Of a stretch of DNA of 64,000 nucleotides, positions 51,250 to 59,877 are shown in pieces. The position numbers were made by a program, and so were the translations under genes. Under the pieces are notes generated by a model. That model worked only from the letters and a program-made list of their open reading frames with translations, did not search any database and was not told the origin of the DNA. Source of the DNA: Burkholderia arboris. Its GTDB lineage: Bacteria > Pseudomonadota > Gammaproteobacteria > Burkholderiales > Burkholderiaceae. The stretch is from contig NZ_CABVPX010000006.1 of assembly GCF_902499125.1 (NCBI RefSeq), positions 124,001 to 188,000 on the forward strand. Reading direction: 5' to 3'. Each line of letters starts with the position of its first letter. The stretch's first letter is position 1.

Positions 51250-51756
51250 TCACACGTCGGGACGCGGCGCGAGCCGGGCGACATGCTCCGCGTAGTCGGG
51301 AAACGCGGCGGCCAGCGCGGCCGCATCCGCCAGCTCGAATTCCGAGAACTCGAACCCCGGCGCAACCGTGCAGCCGACGAGCGCAACATGCTCCGGCGAC
51401 GCGCAACGCGCACCGAACCAGCTGCCGGCCGGCACGACCGCCTGGAACACGGTGCCCGGATGCGTGAGCGGGTTGCCGAGCCGGTGGATCGTCAGCCCGT
51501 CGCGCTCGTCGAGCACCCACACTTCGATCGGGTCGCCCGCGTAGAAATGCCAGACTTCGTCGGAACGGATCCGGTGCCACGACGAATACGCGCCGTCGCA
51601 CAACAGGTAGTAGATCGCGGTCGACGCAGCGCGTGGCGCGCCGTCGGCCGGACGCACGACCGGATCGGCCGCGCGGTAGGTTTCACGGAAATAGCCGCCT
51701 TCGGGATGCGGCTGCAGGTCGAACTGGCGAATCAGGTCGGTGGCGGAAATCGGCAT
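51250..51756 (-). CDS. DUF985 cupin protein
   Basis: A 168-residue single cupin of the DUF985 family. The family markers are LIRQFDLQPHPEGGYFRETYR at the start, AIYYLLCDGAYSSWHRIRSDEVWHFYAGDPIEV with the metal-type His/Glu cluster of cupin motif 1, and GCTVAPGFEFSEFEL as motif 2. Its catalytic activity is unknown; DUF985 members look like sugar-epimerase or binding cupins. It is alone on the minus strand between the DedA-type gene and the region before the universal stress protein gene. Confidence 0.92.
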   Translation of the reverse strand: MPISATDLIRQFDLQPHPEGGYFRETYRAADPVVRPADGAPRAASTAIYYLLCDGAYSSWHRIRSDEVWHFYAGDPIEVWVLDERDGLTIHRLGNPLTHPGTVFQAVVPAGSWFGARCASPEHVALVGCTVAPGFEFSEFELADAAALAAAFPDYAEHVARLAPRPDV

Positions 51757-52120
51757 GGCGGATGACGTCGGTAAGGTAGGAAACCGGCATCCGGCGGCCG
51801 GCCCGGTTCATTACCCGTGCGACCGGTTCCAGCCGGATGCCCCTGCGTCGATCGCCGCGGCCATGCACGCGGCGAACAAGCGGACACCGGTCGATGCTGC
51901 CAGAACTGCATGCAGGGATGCAACCTCGCGCGTGCAATCCCGGTCCTGCGGGCGGGTGCGCGGCGCCCGCTTCCGGCGCGCTGCGACAGCGGCGACAGCC
52001 GCGCTTGCGCGCGAAGCGCCGGCCAGCGCTTCGCGTGTTTCATCGGGCAGATGTGCGGCACAAATGCATACAGCTGCGTCCTGCTCGGGCAGTGCATGCA
52101 TCGACGCGTACCGCGTACGG
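51757..52120. other. 364-base region without a supported gene
   Basis: A frame of 96 codons on the minus strand (51811-52101) is possible but its ATG has no ribosome-binding site, and codon use is mixed. Cysteine- and alanine-rich frames on the plus strand are also unsupported. The rest may be leader or 3' region of the flanking minus-strand genes. Confidence 0.35.
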
Positions 52121-52591
52121 CTACGCGGCCGCCGTCGCGCCCGGCTCGCCGTGCCGCACCAGCAACACGGGCCGGTCGGCCGCCCGCAGCAGCGATTCCG
52201 CGACGCTGCCGAGCAACAGCCGGCGCAGGCCGTGCCGCCCGCTGGTGCCCATCACGATCAGGTCGGCGTCGGCTTCGGCCGCCGTGCGCATCAGCACCGT
52301 CGCGATGTCCTCGCCGTACGCATCGAGCGCGCGCACGGTGCCCTGCACATGCTGCTGCGCGAGCACCGCTTTCGCATCGTCGAGCACCGGCGTCGCGGCA
52401 TCGGTCGCGGCCGCATCGCCGTCGCGCTCGGCCGCGAAACCTGCGTCCACATCGACGAGTTGCGGCCGATGTTCGACAACATACGCGCAGGTCACTTCAC
52501 CGCCGGACGCCGCCGCGATCCGGATCGCCTCGTTCAGCGCGAGACGCGCGCTCGGGCTGCCGTCGAGCCCGACGAAAATCCGCTTGTACAT
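52121..52591 (-). CDS. Universal stress protein
   Basis: A 156-residue UspA-type protein: MYKRIFVGLDGSPSARLALNEA at the start, and the ATP-binding LIVMGTSGRHGLRRLLLGSVAESLL near the end (G-x2-G-x9-GS). Single-domain UspA dimers bind ATP and support survival under low oxygen or oxidative stress. GGAGGG lies before ATG 52591. An FNR/Anr-like site TTGACGCGCATCAA on the same strand, 118 bases upstream of the start (52709-52722), suggests oxygen control as for the tandem universal stress protein. Confidence 0.92.
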   Translation of the reverse strand: MYKRIFVGLDGSPSARLALNEAIRIAAASGGEVTCAYVVEHRPQLVDVDAGFAAERDGDAAATDAATPVLDDAKAVLAQQHVQGTVRALDAYGEDIATVLMRTAAEADADLIVMGTSGRHGLRRLLLGSVAESLLRAADRPVLLVRHGEPGATAAA

Positions 52592-52708
52592 GGTCCGTCC
52601 CTCCGACCGGGCACGCGTCGCGCCTGGCGCCACGCGTGCCCGTTACCGCAAGCCGGCCCGATGCCGGCTCGCCTGCCGAACAGTCTGCCCCACGTGCCGA
52701 CGCGCGCG

Positions 52709-52722
52709 TTGATGCGCGTCAA
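52709..52722. promoter_or_regulatory. FNR/Anr-like box upstream of universal stress protein gene
   Basis: TTGATGCGCGTCAA (on the minus strand TTGACGCGCATCAA) matches TTGAT-N4-ATCAA at nine of ten defined bases. It is 118 bases before the start of the universal stress protein gene, a distance compatible with an activator site around -41 if the leader is about 75 bases. The other half of this 320-base gap holds an A+T-rich patch (52780-52830) likely to be the promoter of the divergent kinase gene. Confidence 0.55.
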
Positions 52723-52911
52723 GCGCGGCCGGCGCGCCCGCTGCTTCACGCCATTTGCCGCAATTTCTGCTGACCCCATTACAAAAAAAGTGTAAAACGC
52801 GCACAATTTCATCTTGAAAATAGTCGTTGCACGCAGCCGGTGCGAGTTTTCCCCGGTTTTGCCGCGCTGCCCGAGTGCCCCGGGCAGCCCGAACAACAGA
52901 ATGGCCATCGA

Positions 52912-55026
52912 ATGACCGCCAGTGGAACCCCGACGCGTGACGCCCGAGGGCCCACGCGCCTCCAGATCATGTTACGCCAGCCGCTCGCGGCCGGCGTCGT
53001 TGCGCTGTGCGCCGGCGCCGTGCTGTCGCTCGGCGTCGCGCTGCTGGTGCGCGAGCAGTGGCAAGGCGCCGTCCGTACGCGTTTCGAACGCCGCACGACG
53101 CACGTGACCGCGATGCTGCGCCACGAGTTGCAGGCCGGCGTCGCCGTGCTCGAAGGCGCGCGCGGCGCGTTCGGCCTCGTCCCGGATATGACGCCCGAGC
53201 AATGGCGCCGCTATGCGGAGACGCTCGATCTCGACAGCGGCCGCTCGCCGGTCCGTCAGATCGGCTATGCACCGCTGTCGCCCGCCACCCGCAGCGCCCT
53301 CGCCGGCGCGAAGCCGTTGCCGCCCGGTCCGCTCGCGGCCGCGGCGCTCAGCGCGCCCGCGTCGAACTCGCCGGTCGTCCGCTTCGGCGCGTCCGACGCG
53401 GCGCCGCTGACGCGCGCGCTGCAGACCAGCGACATCGCGCTCGGCGTCCACCCGGTCGACGACGATACCTCGCGCGACGCACGCACCCTTACGCTGTTCC
53501 TGCCCGTGACCACGTCGCCGCGCGCGGCCGCCACGCCGTCCGGCACGCGCGAGGCCGGTGCCGACGGCGTGCTGTTCGCGGCGCTGAGCCCGCGGCGGCT
53601 GGTGGAGCGCGCGCTCGACGCGGAACGCGGGATCGACCTGTGGATGACCGCAGGCGGCGATTCGCGCGTAATCGGCAGCCTCGAGACGACGACCGACGAG
53701 GCGTCGGCATCGCCCGACCTGCTGCGGCGCACCGACGTGCTGAATTTCGGCGGCACCGTGCTGACGCTCGCCTATTCCGCCGACGGCCGCCCGAGCGCGA
53801 CCGGCGCGCAGCGCGCGGCCGGCACCGTGCTCGGCGCGGGGCTGATCGCGTCGATCGCATTCGCGGTGCTCGTCCATGCGCTGGTGCGCGGCCGCGCCGG
53901 CGCGGCCGCCGATGCCGGCGCGAGCAGCCGCGGCATCCTCAACGAGGCGCGGATGATGGGCATCATCCGTTCGTCGATGGAAGCGATCATCACGATCGAC
54001 GAGAAGCAGACGGTCGTGATCTTCAATCCGATGGCCGAGCAGGTGTTCGGCGTGTCCGCGATGGAAGCGATCGGTGCGCCGCTGTCGCGCTTCATCCCCG
54101 AGCGGTTCCGCGCCGCGCACGCGAAGCACGTCGACCAGTTCGGCGTGACGGGCGTGTCCGAGCGGCAGATGGGCCGCCAGCGCGTGCTGTTCGGGCTGCG
54201 CGCGAACGGCGAGGAGTTTCCGATCGAGGCGTCGATCTCGCAAATTCGCGACGCGTCGGGCAAGCTTTATACGGTGATGCTGCGCGACATCACCGAGCGG
54301 CTGCGTGCCGAGAACGCGCTGAAGCAGTCGCGCGAGGAGTTGCGCGAACTGTCGGCGAACCTGCAGAACGTGCGCGAAGAGGAAAAGACGCGCATCGCGC
54401 GCGAACTGCACGACGACCTCGGGCAACAGCTCACTGCGCTGAAGATGGACCTGTCGGTCGTCGAGCAGCAATTGCGCATGCCCGGCCACGCGCAGCCCGG
54501 CGAAGGCGTGCAGTCGCACCTGCAGGGCATGCGGCGGCTGATCGACGCGACGGTCGCGTCGGTGCGGCGCATCGCGGCCGACCTGCGGCCGGTGATGCTC
54601 GACGATCTCGGCCTCGTGCCGGCGATCGAATGGCTCGCGAACGATTTCACGAACCGCTACGGCATCGATGTCGAGCGCCACATCGAAACCGGCGGCCTCA
54701 CGTTCACCAGCGCAGGCGCGACCACGCTGTTCCGCATCGTCCAGGAAGCGCTGACGAACGTCGCGCGCCATGCGGATGCGACGCGCGTGGCGCTGCGGCT
54801 CGACATCGAGGAAGGCTTTTGCGTGCTGCGCGTCGCGGACAACGGCCGCGGCGCGGCGCCCGGCGGTCCGGCCCACGAGGACAAATCGTTCGGCCTGATC
54901 GGCATTCGCGAACGCGCACACATGCTGGGCGGCACCGTGACGATCGACACCGCGCTCGCGCGCGGTTTTTCGATTACCGTTGCATTTCCGCTCAGCACCG
55001 TTCAACAGGAAACGCTCATCACATGA
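52912..55026 (+). CDS. Membrane sensor histidine kinase with CHASE and PAS domains
   Basis: The 704-residue kinase has a first membrane helix (about 25-45), an extracytoplasmic CHASE-type sensor (about 60-290, with the AVLEGARGAFGLVPDM region), a second helix (about 303-325), a PAS domain (about 350-465: IIRSSMEAIITIDEKQTVVIFNPMAEQVFG) and a HisKA_3 kinase domain with His500 in IARELHDDLGQQ, then HATPase_c (IVQEALTNVARHADA, DNGRGA and GLIGIRERAHMLGG). It ends overlapping the response regulator by four bases (ATGA). I chose the ATG at 52912; ATG 52969 is an alternative. CHASE domains sense small organic signals such as cytokinins, here unknown. Confidence 0.92.
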   Translation: MTASGTPTRDARGPTRLQIMLRQPLAAGVVALCAGAVLSLGVALLVREQWQGAVRTRFERRTTHVTAMLRHELQAGVAVLEGARGAFGLVPDMTPEQWRRYAETLDLDSGRSPVRQIGYAPLSPATRSALAGAKPLPPGPLAAAALSAPASNSPVVRFGASDAAPLTRALQTSDIALGVHPVDDDTSRDARTLTLFLPVTTSPRAAATPSGTREAGADGVLFAALSPRRLVERALDAERGIDLWMTAGGDSRVIGSLETTTDEASASPDLLRRTDVLNFGGTVLTLAYSADGRPSATGAQRAAGTVLGAGLIASIAFAVLVHALVRGRAGAAADAGASSRGILNEARMMGIIRSSMEAIITIDEKQTVVIFNPMAEQVFGVSAMEAIGAPLSRFIPERFRAAHAKHVDQFGVTGVSERQMGRQRVLFGLRANGEEFPIEASISQIRDASGKLYTVMLRDITERLRAENALKQSREELRELSANLQNVREEEKTRIARELHDDLGQQLTALKMDLSVVEQQLRMPGHAQPGEGVQSHLQGMRRLIDATVASVRRIAADLRPVMLDDLGLVPAIEWLANDFTNRYGIDVERHIETGGLTFTSAGATTLFRIVQEALTNVARHADATRVALRLDIEEGFCVLRVADNGRGAAPGGPAHEDKSFGLIGIRERAHMLGGTVTIDTALARGFSITVAFPLSTVQQETLIT

Positions 55027-55670
55027 TCAAGGTGCTCATCGCCGACGACCATACGCTCGTACGCGACGGTCTGCGGCACATTCTCCAGAACGCCACCGGA
55101 TTCGAGGTGGCCGGCGAAGCCTGCGACGGCCCGTCGACGATCGCGCTCGTGCGCGCGACGCCCGCGCAGGTGCTCGTGCTCGACCTGTCGATGCCGGGCC
55201 GCAACGGCGTCGAACTGATCAAGCAGATCAAGGACGAGAAGCCCGCGCTGCGCGTGCTCGTGCTGACGATGCACGCGGAGCAGCAATACGCGGTGCGCGC
55301 GTTCCGCGCGGGCGCGTCCGGCTACCTGACGAAGGAAAGCGCGAGCGCGGAGCTGGTCGGCGCGGTCACGAAGGTGGCGGCGGGTGGCGTTTACGTGAGC
55401 CTCGCGATGGCCGAGCAGTTCGCACAGAGCCTGAACGAGCCGGCCGAGACGCTGCCGCACCAGCGGCTGTCCGACCGGGAATTCGACGTGTTCCGGCGCA
55501 TCGCCGCCGGCCAGACGCTGACCGAGATCGCGAACGCGCTATGCGTGAGCGCGAAGACGGTCAGCACCTACAAGACCCGGATCCTGGAAAAGATGCAGAT
55601 GCCGCACGAAGCGGCACTGGTGCGTTACGCGATGCGGCACAAGCTGCTCGACGAAACGGACGACGTCTAG
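55023..55670 (+). CDS. LuxR-type response regulator
   Basis: The 215-residue regulator carries a receiver domain (Asp54 in VLDLSMPGRNG; DD8-9; Lys in YLTKESAS) and a LuxR HTH (about 145-205: LSDREFDVFRRIAAGQTLTEIA, then VSAKTVSTYKTRILEKMQM). It is the partner of the overlapping CHASE-PAS kinase. A perfect GC-rich hairpin follows at 55679-55700. The target genes are not evident from the window. Confidence 0.93.
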   Translation: MIKVLIADDHTLVRDGLRHILQNATGFEVAGEACDGPSTIALVRATPAQVLVLDLSMPGRNGVELIKQIKDEKPALRVLVLTMHAEQQYAVRAFRAGASGYLTKESASAELVGAVTKVAAGGVYVSLAMAEQFAQSLNEPAETLPHQRLSDREFDVFRRIAAGQTLTEIANALCVSAKTVSTYKTRILEKMQMPHEAALVRYAMRHKLLDETDDV

Positions 55671-55678
55671 CCCGGTAT

Positions 55679-55700
55679 CGCGGGCCCGGCCGGGCCCGCG
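55679..55700. terminator. Palindromic GC-rich hairpin between convergent genes
   Basis: The 22 bases of 55679-55700 are a perfect palindrome (arms CGCGGGCCCGG/CCGGGCCCGCG). It lies between the stops of the response regulator gene and the convergent LprI-like gene, fitting a shared terminator, although the following T-run is short. Confidence 0.5.
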
Positions 55701-55708
55701 CATGCCCT

Positions 55709-56113
55709 TTACTTCGCGGGCACCGGGCACGCGAGGTCGCCCTCCTCGCAGGACAGATAGCCCTTCAGCGTTTCGGTGCGCGCTTTCGTCAGATCATCGA
55801 GGCAGGTCGATACGACCATCGGGTACACGCTGCCGCCCTCTGCGTTCGCGCTCGAGAAATTGCATTCGGCATCGCGGTACGCAATCCATGCGCGCTGCGC
55901 ATTCACGAGCTTGTCCGCGAGCGGCCGCGCATCGCGCAGGCGCCCGGTCACGGCCTGGTAGGTCCGGTTCAGCTCCCCGTCGGATTTCTTGTACGCGCGA
56001 TCGGCACACGCCGTCATCGTCGCCTGATCCGTCGCGTCCGCACAATTCGCTTGTGCATGGGCGACGTTCGCCAGCAGCGCCAGCGAGCACAGCAGACCGG
56101 TCAAGACACGCAT
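55709..56113 (-). CDS. LprI-like (DUF1311) lysozyme-inhibitor family protein
   Basis: A 134-residue exported protein: signal peptide about 1-20 (SLALLANVAHAQ), then the LprI pattern NCADATDQATMTACADRAYKKSDGELNRTYQAV, LNRTYQAVTGRL and WIAYRDAECNFSSANAEGGSVYPMVVSTCLDDLTKARTETLKG. Six cysteines can form disulfides as in the family. LprI proteins bind lysozyme or protect the envelope; DUF1311 members are frequent in Burkholderia. It is alone, convergent with the two-component genes. Confidence 0.9.
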   Translation of the reverse strand: MRVLTGLLCSLALLANVAHAQANCADATDQATMTACADRAYKKSDGELNRTYQAVTGRLRDARPLADKLVNAQRAWIAYRDAECNFSSANAEGGSVYPMVVSTCLDDLTKARTETLKGYLSCEEGDLACPVPAK

Positions 56114-56438
56114 GGATGCTCCTTGTTGTTCGTTGAAATGTGGAACCCGGTGCCGGGCCGGTTGCCCTGCCGCGCCTCGGCGCGCGGCGACACCGTCCGC
56201 GATGCTAGCGCACGCGCGAACGGTTGTCAGCCGGCGCCTTGCATATCGGCCCCGCACGCCTACACTGGAAAATCGATACGCCGTTTCAGGCCGCGCTATC
56301 GCATCCATCCCGTCTTCGCTTCCGCCGCATTCCTCAGCGCATTTCGCGTTCGCGACGCCGAGCGGGCGTGACGTTTCGTCAGCCGGTTTCCTCCGCCCAG
56401 CACAACGCGCAAGCGCCGTCGCTCACCTGGAGGAAATC
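56114..56438. other. 325-base intergenic region before the DUF1326 gene
   Basis: It holds promoter-like DNA for the divergent LprI-like gene (CTTGTTGTTCGTTGAAATGTGG near 56125-56146) and for the DUF1326 gene (CTACACTGGAAAATCG near 56262). No repeat, operator or small gene was recognised. Confidence 0.35.
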
Positions 56439-57041
56439 ATGAGCTATCACCTGGAAGGCCGTCTGCTCGAGGTCTGCAACTGTCGCGTACTGTGCCCGTG
56501 CTGGATCGGTGAAGATCCGGATTTCGGCGTCTGCGACACCATCGTCGCCTGGCATGTCGACAAGGGCACCGTCGACGGCGTCGACGTCGGCGGCAACACG
56601 ATCGCCGCCGTGTGCCGCGTGCCGGGCAACATCCTGCAAGGCAACTGGACGGCCGCGATCTTCGTCAGCGACACGGCGTCGGAGGCGCAGGAACAGGCGC
56701 TGCTCAAGGTCTATACGGGCCAGGCCGGCGGCCCGATCGCCGAGCTCGCGAAACTGATCGGCAAGGTCGTGTCGGTCGAGCGCGCGCCGATCACGTTCGA
56801 TGTCGTCGGCGCCCGCGGCACGCTGTCGATCGGCACCGACTACCACGCGGAACTCGAGCCGTATCTCGGCCCGACCGGCGCGCAGACGACGCTGGCCGAC
56901 ACGGTGTTCTCGACGGTGCCCGGCGCCCCCGTGTTCGTCGGCAAGGCGCCCGTCTACCGGTCGAAGAACGCGGCGATCGGCATCGACGTCGATCTGAAGG
57001 ATCACAACGCGCTGCAGAGCACCTTCCTGTTCGACGCATGA
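56439..57041 (+). CDS. DUF1326 Cys-rich protein
   Basis: A 200-residue cytoplasmic protein of the DUF1326 family. Its mark is a cysteine cluster near the start, C13-x-C15-x3-C19-x-C21 (EVCNCRVLCPCW) plus C32, ideal for binding a metal or an iron-sulfur cluster. The rest is beta-rich (AAVCRVPGNILQGNWTAAIFVSD, ITFDVVGARGTLSIG). AGGAAA precedes the ATG at 56439. A DUF2182 membrane protein gene follows 23 bases later; the two families are repeatedly found side by side, so they probably form one metal-related system of unknown function. Confidence 0.88.
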   Translation: MSYHLEGRLLEVCNCRVLCPCWIGEDPDFGVCDTIVAWHVDKGTVDGVDVGGNTIAAVCRVPGNILQGNWTAAIFVSDTASEAQEQALLKVYTGQAGGPIAELAKLIGKVVSVERAPITFDVVGARGTLSIGTDYHAELEPYLGPTGAQTTLADTVFSTVPGAPVFVGKAPVYRSKNAAIGIDVDLKDHNALQSTFLFDA

Positions 57042-57064
57042 ATCACGATCGTACATAAACGGCC

Positions 57065-57853
57065 ATGGCCGCGCGGTTGCACCGGCGCCTGTTTCCGTTC
57101 GTGCTCGCGAGCCTCGTCGGGTTTGCGTGGGTCACGCTGTGGGCGTGGACGCGCAGCCCGTACGGGCGTTATCTCGAACACGGCGACGACGCGTCGTCCT
57201 TGCCGTTCAGCACGCTGTGCCGCGCGCTGCCGGGTGGGGCACTGTGGCTGCCGGCCGCGTTCGACGCAGCAGCCTGGACGCTGATGATCCTCGCGATGAT
57301 GCTGCCGACGACGCTGACGCTGTTCGACACATTCGCGCGCGTCGTGTCGGGCCGCCCCGACCGCACGTGGCTGCTCGCCCTCGTCGGCCTCGGCTACGTC
57401 GCGGCATGGAGCGGCTTCGGTCTCGTCGCGCACGGCCTGCACGCGCTGCTGCTGACCGGTGTCGCACACGTGCCGGCGCTTGCGTGGCGCGACTGGTTGA
57501 TCGGCGCGGCCGTCTTCGCGCTCGCCGGCGCGTTTCAGTTCAGCGGATTGAAGGCGCGCTGCCTCGAGCGCTGCCGAACGCCGCTCGGTTTCGTGATCGG
57601 CCACTGGCGCGGCCGCACGCCGTGGCGACACGCATTCGCGCTGGGCGCGAGTCACGGGCTGTTCTGCGTCGGGTGCTGCTGGGCGCTGATGCTGCTGATG
57701 TTCGTCGTCGGGGCCGGCAGCCTCGGCTGGATGCTGGCGCTCGCCGCGCTGATGGCCATCGAGAAGAACGCCGTGTGGGGACGGCAACTCACCGCGCCGC
57801 TCGGCGCCGCGCTGTTCGGCGCGGCCGTGCTGATCGTCGCCGGCCACGCGTGA
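57065..57853 (+). CDS. DUF2182 predicted metal-binding membrane protein
   Basis: A 262-residue integral membrane protein of the DUF2182 family with about six to seven helices. Family segments are AWTLMILAMMLPTTLTLFDTF, GYVAAWSGFGLVAHGLHALL and the C-terminal SHGLFCVGCCWALMLLMFVVGAGSLGWMLALAALMAIEK, which contains a conserved G-x-x-C-V-G-C-C stretch facing the membrane and a conserved GLKARCLERCRTP loop. These cysteines and histidines have led to the name predicted metal-binding. It is in operon with the DUF1326 gene and may transport or insert a metal ion. Confidence 0.88.
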   Translation: MAARLHRRLFPFVLASLVGFAWVTLWAWTRSPYGRYLEHGDDASSLPFSTLCRALPGGALWLPAAFDAAAWTLMILAMMLPTTLTLFDTFARVVSGRPDRTWLLALVGLGYVAAWSGFGLVAHGLHALLLTGVAHVPALAWRDWLIGAAVFALAGAFQFSGLKARCLERCRTPLGFVIGHWRGRTPWRHAFALGASHGLFCVGCCWALMLLMFVVGAGSLGWMLALAALMAIEKNAVWGRQLTAPLGAALFGAAVLIVAGHA

Positions 57854-57860
57854 GCCCGCG

Positions 57861-58757
57861 ATGCGCCCACCCGCTTCCGCACTCGCGTCGAACATGCGGC
57901 CGGGCGTGCGCGTCGCCGCGCTGACGTCGGTCGCGATGCTTGCGTTCGCATCGAATTCGCTGCTGTGCCGGCTCGCGCTGCAGGCCGGACGGATCGACGC
58001 GGCCAGTTTCGGCAGCGTGCGCCTCGTGTCGGGCGCGCTGATGCTCGCGCTCGTCGCGCGCGCAGGTGCGCGGCGGCCCGCCCAGCCGGCGGACTGGCCC
58101 GCGGCGGCGATGCTGTTCGCGTACGTCGTGTGCTTCTCGTTCGCGTACCTGACCGTCAGCGCCGCCACCGGGGCGCTGATCCTGTTCGGCGCGGTGCAAC
58201 TCACGATGTTCGCGGCGGGATGGCGCGGCGGCGAACGGTTCGCTCCCCTGGGCTGGGCCGGATTTGGCGCGGCGCTGGCCGGGCTGCTGTATCTCGTCTC
58301 GCCGGGGCTGGCCGCGCCGACGCCGAGCGGCGCCGCGCTGATGACGGTCGCCGGTATTGCGTGGGGCATCTATTCGATACGCGGCCGCCGGACAACCGAT
58401 CCGGTCGCGGCGACCGCCGGCAATTTCATGCGGGCCGCGCCGCTGGCGCTCGCGTTGAGCATCGTGCTCGCCGCCCGCATTCACCTGACGCCGGCCGGCA
58501 TCGTGCTCGCCGTGCTGTCCGGCGCACTGACTTCCGGGATCGGCTACGTGATCTGGTACGCCGCGCTGCGGTACCTGACCGCGATGCGCGCCGCGGCGGT
58601 CCAGTTGTCGGTGCCGCCGATCGCCGCATGCGGCGCCGTGCTGTTTTTGTCGGAACAGCCGACCTGGCGGCTCGCGCTCGCGTCGGCCGCGATCCTCGGC
58701 GGCGTCGCCGCCGTGCTCGCGAGCCGGGCCCGCAGGGCGGACGTCGCGCCGCCGTGA
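57861..58757 (+). CDS. DMT-superfamily EamA transporter
   Basis: A 298-residue permease with ten helices arranged as two EamA repeats (about 10-145 and 155-290). The second repeat has GALTSGIGYVIWYAALRYLTAMRAAAVQLSVPPIAA and ends with the AILGGVAAVLAS helix. Such proteins export amino acids or nucleosides. The ATG at 57861 is seven bases after the DUF2182 stop, so the gene may be in the same transcript; no functional link to a metal system is obvious. Confidence 0.87.
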   Translation: MRPPASALASNMRPGVRVAALTSVAMLAFASNSLLCRLALQAGRIDAASFGSVRLVSGALMLALVARAGARRPAQPADWPAAAMLFAYVVCFSFAYLTVSAATGALILFGAVQLTMFAAGWRGGERFAPLGWAGFGAALAGLLYLVSPGLAAPTPSGAALMTVAGIAWGIYSIRGRRTTDPVAATAGNFMRAAPLALALSIVLAARIHLTPAGIVLAVLSGALTSGIGYVIWYAALRYLTAMRAAAVQLSVPPIAACGAVLFLSEQPTWRLALASAAILGGVAAVLASRARRADVAPP

Positions 58758-58834
58758 CGCGAATCTCGCGTCGTACCGCGACCGCCCCGTCCGCGATGCC
58801 AGCGCGTACGGCGGACAGTCAGCCGGCGCGTCGG

Positions 58835-59425
58835 TCATGCGCGCCGCAGGATGTCCGCGACCGATTCGGCCGACGGCAATTCGTAGGTCCGCCAGATCAG
58901 CATGCCACGCCGGTCGATCACCTGGACCTGGGTGCTGTGATTGTCCAGTCCCGTGAGACCACCGCCGAACAACGCCTGCAACACGTCGACATCCCGCAGC
59001 TCCGGTGCGGCCGCGATCCAGCCCGGCCCCGCGTGGAAGCGCGCGAGCCACGCGCGCATCCGCGCGGGCGTGTCCTCGAGCGGGCTGATGCTGAGCGACA
59101 GCAACTGCACGTCGCGGTGTCGGTTCGAACCGAGTAACCCTTGCACGCGCTGGAACACGGCTCCCTGGATCGGACAGGTCGACGAACAGCCCGTGAAGAA
59201 CAGCTGCAATGCGCTCACCCGGCCGTTCAGCAAAGTGTGCAGGCGGGTCGCGCGGCCGTCCGCTGTGCGCACCGGCACGTCCGGCACCGGTACCGACGGC
59301 GTGACACGCCCGCCGTGATAGCCGACGATCGGCGCGGCGCGCGCCGCGCCGGGCCGCAGCGCCGCCAGTGCGAGCGCGGCCAGCCACGTGCGTCGTTGCC
59401 GGGCGCGCTCATCGAATGTGCTCAC
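58835..59425 (-). CDS. SCO1/SenC-family copper-chaperone protein
   Basis: The 196-residue protein starts at GTG 59425 behind GGAGG (six-base gap), overlapping the stop of the cytochrome gene. A signal-anchor (about 10-30) leads to a thioredoxin-like SCO domain: copper-binding C80-x3-C84 in FFTGCSSTCPIQGAVF and His163 in LDNHSTQVQVID, the same three ligands as in SCO1. SCO proteins deliver copper to oxidase copper sites in the periplasm and reduce the needed thiols. As the third gene after a galactose-oxidase-type enzyme and a cytochrome, it most likely loads copper in that oxidase. Confidence 0.92.
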   Translation of the reverse strand: MSTFDERARQRRTWLAALALAALRPGAARAAPIVGYHGGRVTPSVPVPDVPVRTADGRATRLHTLLNGRVSALQLFFTGCSSTCPIQGAVFQRVQGLLGSNRHRDVQLLSLSISPLEDTPARMRAWLARFHAGPGWIAAAPELRDVDVLQALFGGGLTGLDNHSTQVQVIDRRGMLIWRTYELPSAESVADILRRA

Positions 59426-59877
59426 GTCACGCCTCCATTCAGATATCGCCACAGCGCGGTGCAGTCGCGCTCGCTGAGCGTGTAGCGCGGCATCGCGACG
59501 TTGATCAGGACATAGGCCGGATCGAGCCCGGTGCGCAGCAGCGCGCAGAAGGCGTCGCGATCGTAGCGCGTCGGCGGGCCGCCCCGCCGGGCGCGCAGCG
59601 CGGTCAGCCCGTCGGGCGTGAGACGCGGCGCAAGCGAGTTCGGCACGGCCGGCCCTGCGCCCGCCGCATGACAGTTCGCGCAGCGCACCACCCGCGGCGG
59701 CAGACTGTCCGGATGGGTCGACAGCCGCCCGTGCAGCGGCGCCTCGCCGCCGAAAAGCGCGTGGCCGCGTGTGACGTCCTCTGCCGCGGCAGCGCGCCCG
59801 CCGGACATTGCCGTGACGATGCCGGCAGCCGCCACGCAAGCGGCGATCCGCCGCCCGAATCGCGACGGAGGCGTCAC
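59422..59877 (-). CDS. Exported c-type cytochrome
   Basis: A 151-residue protein starting with GTG, with a signal peptide (about 1-33, AASAE-like AAAAED) and one haem c motif C66-A-N-C69-H70. Met129 in VAMPRY is the probable sixth ligand, as in class I cytochromes c. The start overlaps the stop of the galactose-oxidase gene by four bases (GTGA), and the SCO gene overlaps its stop, so all three are translationally coupled. It may carry electrons from the copper enzyme to the respiratory chain. Confidence 0.9.
   Translation of the reverse strand: MTPPSRFGRRIAACVAAAGIVTAMSGGRAAAAEDVTRGHALFGGEAPLHGRLSTHPDSLPPRVVRCANCHAAGAGPAVPNSLAPRLTPDGLTALRARRGGPPTRYDRDAFCALLRTGLDPAYVLINVAMPRYTLSERDCTALWRYLNGGVT

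Noticed and set aside
51811..52101. A 96-codon open frame on the minus strand between the cupin and universal stress genes
   Set aside because: Its ATG has no Shine-Dalgarno sequence, codon use is mixed and the Ala/Arg-rich product resembles nothing; kept as intergenic.
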